Source: Notolepis coatsorum
Taxonomy: Eukaryota > Chordata > Actinopteri > Aulopiformes > Paralepididae
Direction: 5' to 3'
Assembly (NCBI GenBank): GCA_963971535.1
Contig: OZ020594.1
Span: 116,285,127-116,349,126, forward strand
Length of the DNA: 64,000 nt
The position numbers and the translations under genes are program-made. Below the pieces are notes generated by a model. The model had not been told where the DNA came from, searched no databases, and saw only the letters and a list, made by a program, of their open reading frames with translations. This document shows positions 46,967 to 56,445 of this stretch, one piece after another. How positions within the stretch are numbered: the stretch's first letter is position 1; every line of letters begins with the position of its first letter.

Positions 46967-49705
46967 CAAGGAGGGTAAAGATTATGTAGCTTGTTTAGAC
47001 CAATATCGATCCTTAATTTGGATTATAAGCTGTACGCCTCCATTATCACGAAAAGATTAGAACAGTTTTTGCCAGGCCTAATAAACACGGACCAAACTGG
47101 ATTTATATCTGGTCGCCAAACCCAGGATAACTTAACACTTTGATTGCCTAAGGTTAAATTCATGATATACCATCCGTTGCCAGCTCTATTTAACATGGAG
47201 AAGTTCCCCTTCTTTGCAGGGCTATAACTTTTTAAATTCTATTGCTAGATTGCCATTATTAGGGCCCATTCAAGGTCCTATATGTATTGTTCATGGTGTA
47301 GCAACGTTAAACTTTTTCATTCACATATTCATACTAAAATATGATCTAAAGTATAAGTATGTTTTCATCTCTTTCTGCAGCTTTCTCCAGAACGTGATTT
47401 ATAGCCCCAAATACATTATATTGATGATGAAATATAGTTTGGTAGGAATCTGTGCGAGATCAAAAATTTCAATTGGACGTACTTCTAGAAGTTTCTACGT
47501 ATCATCTGATATTGACCGGATGGGCGGGGGATCGTTTATAATTCCGTGGGCAACGTTTTACCATTCATCTAATGTGGGTCAAATGTTCATCATAGCAGTT
47601 AGTGTCGAACACGGTAATATTACACGCTAAAACTCACCCCAGTCTCCGCGGGCCGTTGGGCGATCAGCGTGGGGTAGACAGTTTTCCATTATGGGATGTT
47701 GAAATACCCGGTCCATTTCCAGGTTGTATAATAATATATACGTCCAAATCATGTTGTTTTTTCGAGTTATTTGCAGCGATCGATGTTCACTGTGTGAAGA
47801 CTGAGTCTCTCTAACATTAGCGAGTGCCCGGACCACATATGGAGTGAGTCCTGCCGGGTTAAAGGTAACATCCGTTTTTTCGATCTGCCGATCGGCCACC
47901 AGATGGCGGTCTTGAACCGCTAGAGGATTGAGAGGAGATCACACTTGTGTCTCAGGGCCCTGGAAAGGAAATATGATTCCGATCACAGATTTTTGAAATA
48001 TTGATATCAAAGACGAGTTACGGCGTCTTCGGCAACTTGAGCATGGCGGGGAAGGACGCCTAAACTCGTCCTTTGGCAACTAAAGTGTTAAGACGAACAC
48101 TACATATTATGAATCAGATAAAACAAACCAAAATTTATTCAGCCTTATTAATTCTGGACGCCGAAAAAGCGTTTGATTGTGTGAGCTGGGACTATTTATT
48201 CTTGGTACTAGAAAGGTTAGGATTCAAGGAAGATTCAATTAGGTGTTTTAAAACACTATAATTATACAAGACCCACAGCGAGAATAAAAGTAAACGGTCG
48301 ATTAACAAATCCAATCGCCCTAGAACGCGGTACACGCCAAGGTTGTTCATGTAGCCCCGCCCTGTTCGCGATTTTCATTGAACCGCTAGCCCAAGCAATT
48401 AGGGAAGACCCCGATATAACAGGTATTAAAAATAAAAGAAACAGAGCATAAGATAGCATTATACGTAGATGATGTCTTAATTTACTTAAAAAACCCTAGT
48501 CTGAGCCTCCCTAGACTAATGGACCTTATTGAAACCTATGGTCAACATTCGGGATACAAACTAAATATAGGAAAAACACAGATACTTACATATAACTATA
48601 CCCCCCCCCCTCCAAGAGAAATAAAAGAAAATTACAATTTAAATTGGAACATGAAGTCCATAAAATATCTGGTAGTATGGCTGACTAAGGACTTAACAAA
48701 AGTATATGAAGCAAATTACCAGCCCCTAAACACACAAATTAAAAAAAGATATAGAAAGATGGTCATTAGCCCCCCTGGATTTCACCTCTAGAATAGACTC
48801 AGTGAAAATGAACGTAGTCCCTAGACTACTATATCTTTTCCAGTCCTTGCCGGTGGAAATCCCTGCTAAACAGTTTAACGAGTGGGACAGGATGATTTCT
48901 GGAGCGGGGAAAAAAACAAGAATTAGGTTCCGGACATGTTGAGAGGCATGTCCCTCCCAAATCTGAAGGAGTATTATTATGCAGCGCAAATAAGACCTTT
49001 GGTCTGTTGGTGTGAAAGGGCAAACAAAGCGAAGTGGAAGGACATTGAAGTGAAATCAATTGATATACCACTCCAGACAGTAATGGTTGATAGACAGCAG
49101 GCCAAGACCCTATATAGAAACTTAAACCCATTTATTGTACACACCCTACGGGCATGGTTCAAAATTGTGAAACAATTCAAGTTAGAAAAAAGGATTAGGA
49201 TCCTGAGGTGGTTTGCCTTCAACTTAAGATTTAAACCAAGAATGTATGATCAAACATTTAAGGAATGGGCTCTCCGAGGTATTACCTCATTCAGCACAAC
49301 GGTAGAGAATGGAGAACTTGTGAGCTTTCAAACCTTGAAAGATACATACGGTTTGGATAAACCCGACTTCTTCAGATACCTACAACTATGCCAGTACTTT
49401 CTAAAAGAGGTAAAGGTGTCTGAGGTCAATACCCCAATAGACGGTGTTATTCAGATATTCATTCAGGCATACAAAAACAAGATGAGTGTCTAAACTGTGT
49501 CTAAATTATATAATAGCTTTGTTCAGGCCAGAACTGACTCCACAAGTTACATTAAAAGAAATTGGGAAAATGAATCAAACATTGAAATAACTGAAGACGA
49601 ATGGGAGAACATTCAGAACTCAATGTAGCTCGACTAATTCAAAAACATGGAGAGTTCTGCTGGAAAAACTTGACTAGATTCTTCATAACCCCCAAAATCA
49701 ATGTA
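46967..49705 (+). pseudogene. L1 ORF2 reverse-transcriptase and C-terminal segments
   Basis: Before the piggyBac-like insertion: [26 protein letters not shown] and [16 protein letters not shown]. After it: LILDAEKAFDCVSWDYLF, ERGTRQGCSCSPALFAIFIE and the catalytic YVDD (48462-48473) in LYVDDVLIYLKNPS. Next come GYKLNIGKTQIL and, from 48936, [20 protein letters not shown] with a long C-terminal stretch to 49493. A further frame reads to about 49705. Several frame changes and stops make it inactive. Confidence 0.85.
47136..48087. mobile_element. piggyBac-like non-autonomous element (952 bp)
   Basis: TTAA flanks both ends (47132-47135 and 48088-48091). The ends are inverted and similar: CACTTTGATTGCCTAAGG, against CACTTTAGTTGCCAAAGG read from the right. 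It splits the L1 RT frame cleanly. An open frame of 138 codons (47214-47630) shows no similarity to piggyBac transposase that I can see, so the element is probably non-autonomous. The termini resemble those of the larger element at 51087-53480. Confidence 0.82.
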
Positions 49706-49837
49706 CTGTTATGATTTGTGTATGTTAGACAGTTAGTATGTTAGTATTTATATTATCTATTAAATCATCTTCAATACAAATAGTGTATAAGTGTTGAGGC
49801 ATGTCATTAATCTTGACATTTACTTTGATTACAAATA

Positions 49838-50136
49838 CACTGCAAAAACACATCTTGTATTTGGTACAATAAGTCTATATTGAGTAGAATTATCTTGAAT
49901 GATCTTATCCCACTGGCAGATAATTTAGCTTTTTTCTGATTTTAGTCAATTTAATCTTGTTTTAAGAAAACAAGATTCACATTTTCTTAAAACAAGATTC
50001 AATTGACCAAAATCAAGAAAGAAATAAGCAAAATTATCTGTGGAATAAGATAATTCAAGATAATTCTACTCAATATTGGACTTATTGTACCAAATACAAG
50101 ATATTTTCACTTGATAAGATACATTTTTTTGCAGTG
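49838..50136. mobile_element. Foldback hAT-type MITE (299 bp)
   Basis: It starts CACTGCAAAAACACAT and ends TTTTTTTGCAGTG. The two halves are inverted copies almost to the centre (CTTGTATTTGGTACAATAAG on the left and CTTATTGTACCAAATACAAG on the right). The 8-bp target duplication TACAAATA is perfect (49830-49837 and 50137-50144). The transcript would form a long hairpin. Confidence 0.92.
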
Positions 50137-50144
50137 TACAAATA

Positions 50145-50724
50145 TGCAGCTAGCTGGGCCTCCAGAGCACTTCTAGAGTCAGCGGACACACCAAAAACAT
50201 CCTAGCAAATTCACACGCACATGACTCCATGAACATGAACATGAATAACCTATCTTGAACAATTCTAAGGTAGTTTTAAGTTATTTCTCCAGCAGCGTGC
50301 GCTAATATGGATTCCGGCGGCACGTGCGCACGCACAAATATGGATTCCGGCAGAGTGCGCGCAGCACAGCACCGCTGTTGAATTATTTTTCAGGGGAAAC
50401 ACTGAACACTGATTGTTAGGCCTGAGGGTCGTTAGACCCCCATAGGCGTGATCTAATTCCTATAACACACAACTTCAAGTGATGTAATGTATTTTATACA
50501 ATGGCCGAATTCAACCAACCTTTTATTGCTATAGAATAAACACAGTAATTGAAGCATAATGGAGATTTATTCACAAAACCATCCGCAGAAAAAGTAGAAA
50601 AAAAATTAAAATAAAAAGGTTGCCTCCGTGTCTAGAAGCAGAGGGAGGTGCGGTGCTTCAAAGCATGCCATCTAACAAACTTCATATAAATCCTGCGATG
50701 TATTATTGTTTTTACAATGGGTCA
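50145..50724. other. Unassigned sequence with short local repeats
   Basis: ATATGGATTCCGGC is repeated near 50307 and 50339. GCAGAGGGAGGTG, then CAAAGCATGCCATCTAAC, at about 50638-50677 recurs with changes at 54441-54475. The two copies flank the hAT element at 50733-54289 at a distance. No gene is supported. Confidence 0.4.
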
Positions 50725-51581
50725 TGACAAACTAGGGCCGTCACGGTATGACATTTTCTCAGCGCGGTTGTGTGTGTGGCTAATCACTGCGGTATGCGGT
50801 GGTACCGCACACCGCGGTATGCGGTGGTACCGCACACCGCGGTATGCGGTGGTACCGCACTTCTATAAAAAAAAATATATATTTAATTTTCATTTAATTT
50901 TTTTTATATACCTGTATATATATATTTTATTATTAAGACATGTGAGTTCACCCACGATCGTGATTAGACAAATTATAAGGTCGTAGGAGTCCCGAAACAA
51001 TTTTAAACATGTTTGATAATCTATCCATTTGTCCCTCAACGTTCTGAAATGTGATAAAAGTAGTAGGGTGTTGCCTGCTCCTTTAACACTTTGAGTGCCA
51101 GCCACGAGAAATCTCGTTTTTGAATCGTTATTTATTTTATTAGCGATTTCCATTCATTTTTCATCAATCTAGCCTCACGTTACCACTGGGACTCACTCTG
51201 AGCTCGAACAGGGAAAATACCGCCCGCTATCGTCTCCCGGATGGTAATGCACCCTTTGGATCGGACTGAATGAAAACGCATGGGGAAAAGAAAATCCGGA
51301 ATCCACATTTTACTTGTCAGGCATGTAATCCGAGCCGATTGCAGTCTTTGTGGTCCCTCATAAGAGTGTGGAATATGTGTTTCAAGCACCCAGCGTTGGA
51401 TCAATAAACGTGATCGATATTTGGAATGGCGATCAGAAATTGGAATAATCTTTTTGGAGAACATCTGATCTGAGGTAAGGAATCTATTTTAATCTGATAA
51501 TCAGAGCTTTTTTCACAGATATATCAATGTGTCTGTGTGTGTGTGTGTGTGTGTGCGTGTATGTTAGCGCTGATCAGGAAT

Positions 51582-52325
51582 GTTGAGCTTATAGGACTAG
51601 ATATTACAATCCCTTAGATAATCAGCACTTTTTTTGAATGGGGTAGAGGTAAAAGCTTCACTGGGGTCTTCAGGTGGGCACCCTCCTTCATTGGTGTTTC
51701 GTTGACAGGCCCACGACACCTCCGAAGGGCTCAACGGCAACACCTGGCGTCCCAGGTGTGCCCCCCTCTGCTTTTACCCCTCGATGCTCTTCTTTCAGCT
51801 CCAAAGAAGGTTGCAAGTGACTGATGTGCTTGAATTACTTTCAGCCGGGGTACTGATGCTCGGTGGACTGTGGGTTAAATCCTGCCGCTGAGCTTCACTC
51901 GCCTGACTTGACCTTTCTCTCAGAAGATAATGGTCAATGCGAGATCCCGGCCTCACTTTCTTCAAGCACTTCATCCGGCCTTGATGTATTCGTAGGCCTC
52001 TGATGGATGTTACCTTGGACCAGCCACAGCTACATACTCTGTGCTCCTGTCCTTCAGTTGATGTGCCGATTATCTGGTTCGTCGTCGTTCCAGGGTCAGT
52101 TACCGGGTGGTCAGCCGATGAGTCATCTTCCGCCCCCGCTCTCGCAGACTCTAGGGGTGTTTTTCTCTTTAGACTTTTCGTAGCAATGAGGGGTGGCTTT
52201 TGTGCACTTAATTAAGCGACGGAGCCTGCCATCATGGATAGCTAGTCCATGACAGCCCCGTTGGGATCTTTCCTTCCTGTCAGCTGTCTTTCCAAGCCGT
52301 CACATGGTCTTTCCCTTGTTGTCAG
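51582..52325 (+). repeat. 744-bp direct repeat, copy 1
   Basis: It runs from GTTGAGCTTATAGGACTAG to CCCTTGTTGTCAG. It contains an internal inverted pair (GAGGTAAAAGC and GCTTTTACCCCTC) and a 70-codon frame at 52003-52215 that I do not recognise. It is separated from copy 2 by 41 bp. Confidence 0.9.
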
Positions 52326-52366
52326 CTGCACTTTCACAGTAGTCACTGGATTTCTCCAGTTTATCA

Positions 52367-53110
52367 GTTGAGCTTATAGGACTAGATATTACAATCCCTT
52401 AGATAATCAGCACTTTTTTTGAATGGGGTAGAGGTAAAAGCTTCACTGGGGTCTTCAGGTGGGCACCCTCCTTCATTGGTGTTTCGTTGACAGGCCCACG
52501 ACACCTCCGAAGGGCTCAACGGCAACACCTGGCGTCCCAGGTGTGCCCCCCTCTGCTTTTACCCCTCGATGCTCTTCTTTCAGCTCCAAAGAAGGTTGCA
52601 AGTGACTGATGTGCTTGGATTACTTTCAGCCGGGGTACTGATGCTCGGTGGACTGTGGGTTAAATCCTGCCGCTGAGCTTCACTCGCCTGACTTGACCTT
52701 TCTCTCAGAAGATAATGGTCAATGCGAGATCCCGGCCTCACTTTCTTCAAGCACTTCATCCGGCCTTGATGTATTCGTAGGCCTCTGATGGATGTTACCT
52801 TGGACCAGCCACAGCTACATACTCTGTGCTCCTGTCCTTCAGTTGATGTGCCGATTATCTGGTTCGTCGTCGTTCCAGGGTCAGTTACCGGGTGGTCAGC
52901 CGATGAGTCATCTTCCGCCCCCGCTCTCGCAGACTCTAGGGGTGTTTTTCTCTTTAGACTTTTCGTAGCAATGAGGGGTGGCTTTTGTGCACTTAATTAA
53001 GCGACGGAGCCTGCCATCATGGATAGCTAGTCCATGACAGCCCCGTTGGGGTCTTTCCTTCCTGTCAGCTGTCTTTCCAAGCCGTCACATGGTCTTTCCC
53101 TTGTTGTCAG
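52367..53110 (+). repeat. 744-bp direct repeat, copy 2
   Basis: It is offset from copy 1 by exactly 785 bp. I see only two substitutions (CTTGGATTAC for CTTGAATTAC, and GGGGTCTTTCC for GGGATCTTTCC), so the duplication is much younger than the decayed surroundings. The 70-codon frame is repeated unchanged at 52788-53000. Confidence 0.9.
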
Positions 53111-54297
53111 GAAATAAGATAATACATTTTTCAGCGCGCTTCTCTAGCACATATACTATCGATAATCTAGCGTTTATTTGAAAACGATTCATAAATAGGC
53201 CGAAAAATTACAACGTTTTTTGTGTATTCCAGTAAAGGGCGATTCCTGCACAATCACTTTTCTTTTCTGGAAATTTCGAAAAACGAGCGTTTTTCAATCC
53301 GTTTCGACAATGTTGACTGCAAGCAAGTCATTGATAAGCGACAGGCGTATTAGACACATAGCCATAATTTAAGATATAGTTTATGCGTTCGCAAATGTGC
53401 TCGCCCTCTCATTGAATAGAGTGCTGGCAGTCCTGGCACTCAAGCGCTAAATCCTGCGCCCCCTGCTGGCACTCAAGCTGTTAAGAGTGATGCGTTGTGG
53501 GATATATACTGTAGGTCTATGCAAGCAGCAAGCAGTCACACATCCCTTCTCCAACTTAAAACGAATGTTATTTGAGCGAACATTTAATGTTATTATAACA
53601 CCATTTTAACGTTAAAATTTAACGTTAAAATTTTAAATTTTAATGCACATCATAGCTAGTTAAATATCACAACTTGTGTCATCAATCATTGGGGGAAACT
53701 AGCCAATAGCTAACATTATAGATAGCTAGCCTAATAGCTAATGTTATAGATAGCTAGCCTAATAGCTAGTGTTATAGATAGCGAACGCTAACGTTTGCAA
53801 ACAAAGCTAACGTTATCCAGTTGACATTACAGATCATAATATAGCTATGATAACGTTAACGAAGTGAGCGTAGGGGTTAGTCAGAGTGTAGCGGGGTCAG
53901 TAAAGAGAGGCAGCACGTCATTTGCGTGTAATGTTAGCAATAACATTGAGCAAGTTACATAACCGCCACTTCGGCCGGGGAGTTAGGAGAACGCTCCCCT
54001 ATAGCCTACTCCACTACGGTTCAGATTAATACAGGGAAAGGTATACATTGGGGGCTCGAGTCCAGGATATGAAAATAAATCCTGATTTCATCTGTGAGTT
54101 GTAAACTGTATGGAAACGTGAAGTTAGCTCATGCTACTGGAAAACGGACGTCTCGTCATTAAATTAACCGAGTTAAAAATGATCACGCCCCTTTTTTTCC
54201 CCCACGGTTGTCGCGGTTGTCTGTTCTGCATCCGCGGGTGCCTTGACACACCGCGGGATTGCGGTGATGCGATTACCGCGACAGCCCTATGACAAAC

Positions 54298-54534
54298 CAA
54301 TTACATAATCCAACATTGTGTAAACAACTAACATATTCCAGTTAACTGTATCTTTTTTTTTATTATTCGTTACGAATATATCCATACTTCCATTGTGTCC
54401 GGGACATCCAATGAAATCGCTTCGTGCGACAGTGTCCTTTTGCAGAGGGAGGTTGCTACAAAGCATGCCATCTAACTACAAACTTCCTATAAAATGACTC
54501 TGCTATAGAGCCACACTCCGTTATGCACAAGTTT
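54298..54534. other. Unassigned flank of the hAT element
   Basis: It carries the second copy of the GCAGAGGGAGG...CATGCCATCTAAC phrase (54441-54475). No gene is seen. Confidence 0.35.
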
Positions 54535-54880
54535 ACAGACATACAGTACATGACATACAGATAGACAGTACTGCTACATCTATACATTTATGACATACCA
54601 GATTTACAAATACAGTACTGTTTTTGTAGGGTGATTATGGTTTATTTACATTGAGGTTCTGGGGTCACGTGGACTGTGTTATACGAAATACCCCCCCTCC
54701 ACCCCACCTACCAATCTCCTACCTACCAACATCCTCCAATGTACAGTTTCTTCGTCGAATGTATATACTCGCTTTTTTAGACTCTTCTTGTATCACAAAC
54801 AGTACTGTATTTGTAAATCTGGTATGTCATAAATGTATAGATGTAGCAGTACTGTCTATTTGTATGTCATGTATGTTATG
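54535..54880. repeat. Palindrome of the ACAGTACTGT family
   Basis: Arms at about 54535-54632 and 54788-54880 are inverted and nearly exact (ACAGTACTGCTACATCTATA on the left, TATAGATGTAGCAGTACTGT on the right). The loop is about 155 bp and contains CCAATGTACAGTTT, the inverse of a phrase in the palindrome at 7.6-8.2 kb. A partial third arm lies at 55065-55115. Confidence 0.8.
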
Positions 54881-55027
54881 ATGCATTGAAAATGGGGGAC
54901 CCTGATGATGTAAACAAGACGAAAGTCTTTCTCTGGTCTGCATCCCCTTAACAATTGTGTGTATTGAGCTGTACTGTATTGTACCCATTCTGCAATCTGT
55001 TAATACAATGTTCAATCAATCAATCAA
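54881..55027 (+). repeat. Dispersed LINE/SINE-like 3' tail
   Basis: A full-looking tail in sense orientation: AAAATGGGGGACCCTGATGA, GTCTTTCTCTGGTCTGCATC, CCCATTCTGCAATCTGTTAA, then TCAATCAATCAATCAA. The short TCAA repeat is the 3' end. The 5' part that would name the family is missing. Confidence 0.7.
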
Positions 55028-55126
55028 ATAACAACCGGTAACTTCACTGTGCTTCTTAAACAAGATGTAGCAGTACTGTCTATCTGTATGTCATGTATGT
55101 CATATATGTTATGATGCATTGAACAT

Positions 55127-56216
55127 TTGAGTTGTTCCGATACCGATACCAGTATCAGAAATGCCTCCGATACAGCCTAAAATGCTGGTATCGGCGAGTA
55201 CACGTAAAATCTATGCTCCGATCCCATATGACGTAATTTATCAACAACACGCGGTATACTCCTGCTGAGAGTGAGCATTATAAAACAAACGTGTTTTTAA
55301 TCGACGTGAATTAAAGTGTCAATGCTGTTTGTCATTTTAACAGCAGATACTTTCTTAAATGCCATCATCCCGACAGAGCGGTGTGACGGGAGCTCTGATG
55401 TGTTCGCTTGCTGGTGTTATTAGCATTAGCTGAAGAGCTATCTGAAAAGCTAGTTTTAGCTTAACGTTACCTTGGCTAAAGTTGGAGCTATTCATAATCC
55501 AGCAATAATGGCTGCAGACCTGCAAGCAAAGTACAGCAAGTTGGCAAAGGAGTATTCCAAGGTAAATCACTTTTTCACCAGTAACGTTACATTGTCTTTC
55601 CATCTAGCTCATGCTAACTGGCTAACCTAAGTGTCATCACTGATCGACCTCTCCCACACATGCACGCAATTACTGACATGTTGCGGACAGCCATACCGGT
55701 GACAATGTTTAGCTTTTAGTGCCTAAGGATAAGAGTCTGAGGCGGAGTCTCAAAAGAGAATGTTGAATATTTATTGTGCATTAAAAATCACAACATAGAC
55801 GTTACTACTAGTCAGAGCCTCTGCTACTAGCTAACTGAACCGGAGCAGACTGGATACTGTGGATAGCAAGTGCAACAACGTATAGCGTCCATGCGGAACC
55901 AATGTCCCAACAACCTCAACCTCATTGAGCATAGTTGTCAATTAATGATAATAATACTAATCTATACAATCGCCTGTTTAATTTAAATTAGATTAAATAC
56001 CATTACTTTCTAGTTATTACTTAAAAAAACAGTATATATAAAACAGTATCTGTAGCTGTAAAAAAAAGAAAAAAAAAGTTTTATAATTGATATAATATGA
56101 ATTTTTTAAATTTTCTTTAGTGTATGGTATCGGATCAGTATCGGTATCGGCCGATACCCAAAGCTTAGGTATCGGAATCGGATCGGGAAGGAAAAAATGG
56201 TATCGGAACATCTCTA
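55127..56216. mobile_element. hAT-type TIR-bounded element enclosing a host exon
   Basis: Left sequence TTGTTCCGATACCGATACC and right sequence GGTATCGGAACATCTCTA are inverted. Both ends continue with GGTATCGG-rich subterminal sequence (about 55190 and 56120-56180). No convincing 8-bp target duplication is visible, so the ends could belong to one aged element or to two. The interval holds the ppp1r21-like exon and a GC-poor remainder without transposase. Confidence 0.6.
55508..55561 (+). CDS. ppp1r21: ppp1r21-like first coding exon
   Basis: ATG at 55508 opens MAADLQAKYSKLAKEYSK and is followed directly by a GTAAAT splice donor at 55562. PPP1R21 (KLRAQ motif protein, an endosomal coiled-coil protein) begins with a closely similar stretch (ELQ.KY.KLA.EYSKLRAQ in vertebrates). 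The KLRAQ motif would start the next exon, which is not found downstream in this window. The start context is favourable (ATAATGG). It could be the true first exon with a long intron, or a captured promoter-exon piece inside a hAT-type element, because element termini lie on both sides. Confidence 0.65.
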
Positions 56217-56325
56217 TATTTAAGACAAGCCTTTTATCTACCAATAACCATAAGAGTTCCCTATGCATATGTTTGTTGTTATGGGGCCATGTAGGACTAG
56301 CAGCTCTGTTCTGGGTAATTTGTAG
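56217..56325 (-). pseudogene. LINE C-terminal fragment, downstream part of a split copy
   Basis: On the minus strand the frame reads LQITQNRAASPTWPHNNKHM, then HRELLWLLVDKRLVLN. This is the region that follows SDSA.RK in fish LINE RT proteins. It continues the reading that breaks at 63060. The downstream end is lost at the hAT-type terminus. Confidence 0.75.
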
Positions 56326-56445
56326 TTCTATTTCATTATGGCTCCGCTCAGCATCAGTCTGCACGCACTTCACTTCGTGCACGAGCACTGAATAAAAAAT
56401 TCCACAATGTACCTTTACATCCCAACATTCGTCTGGCCACACCCC
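56326..56445 (+). repeat. DIRS left inverted terminal repeat, outer part
   Basis: GTTCTATTTCATTATGGCTC, then CGCTCAGCATCAGTCTGCAC. It is inverted relative to the right terminus over most of its length. It is interrupted after CCACACCCC by the L2-like LINE. Confidence 0.85.

Larger units (their letters stand above)
45166..49705 (+). mobile_element. L1-clade LINE, plus strand, internally deleted and interrupted
   Basis: A 5' leader from about 45166, ORF1 at 45312-46380, an inter-ORF region and RT/C-terminal segments of ORF2 follow in L1 order. The endonuclease and first RT motifs are missing. A small hAT-type element (46760-46958) lies exactly in that gap, and a piggyBac-like element (47136-48087) splits the RT. 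Recognisable coding ends near 49705 at RFFITPKI, short of the usual C terminus. Confidence 0.85.
51087..53480. mobile_element. piggyBac-like element with internal duplication
   Basis: TTAA duplications lie at 51083-51086 and 53481-53484. The left end is CACTTTGAGTGCCAGC. The right end read inward is CAGCTTGAGTGCCAGC, with further GAGTGCCAG sub-terminal motifs (about 53420-53440) that could be extra transposase sites. No transposase is encoded. The middle is occupied by two 744-bp direct copies. It sits wholly inside the hAT element. Confidence 0.85.
50733..54289. mobile_element. hAT-type element hosting a piggyBac-like insertion
   Basis: The termini are TAGGGCCGTCACGGTAT and, inverted, ATTACCGCGACAGCCCTA. 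The 8-bp target duplication TGACAAAC is perfect (50725-50732 and 54290-54297). Without the 2.4-kb insertion the element is about 1.16 kb and has no transposase frame. Near the left end, GCGGTATGCGGTGGTACCGC is repeated about three times with a 28-bp period (50790-50860). Towards the right, a ~29-bp TATAGATAGCTAGCCTAATA repeat lies at about 53700-53785. Confidence 0.92.

Noticed and set aside
47214..47630. 138-codon ORF as a piggyBac transposase
   Set aside because: It is far too short and lacks the DDD-type catalytic context and cysteine-rich C terminus of piggyBac transposases.
50890..51464. Minus-strand ORFs at the hAT/piggyBac junction
   Set aside because: The frames cross an insertion boundary and show no known domain.
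52003..53000. Identical 70-codon ORFs at 52003 and 52788 as a duplicated gene
   Set aside because: They lie in the 744-bp tandem duplication inside a piggyBac-like element. The short frame has no recognisable domain, and both copies being open is explained by how recent the duplication is.
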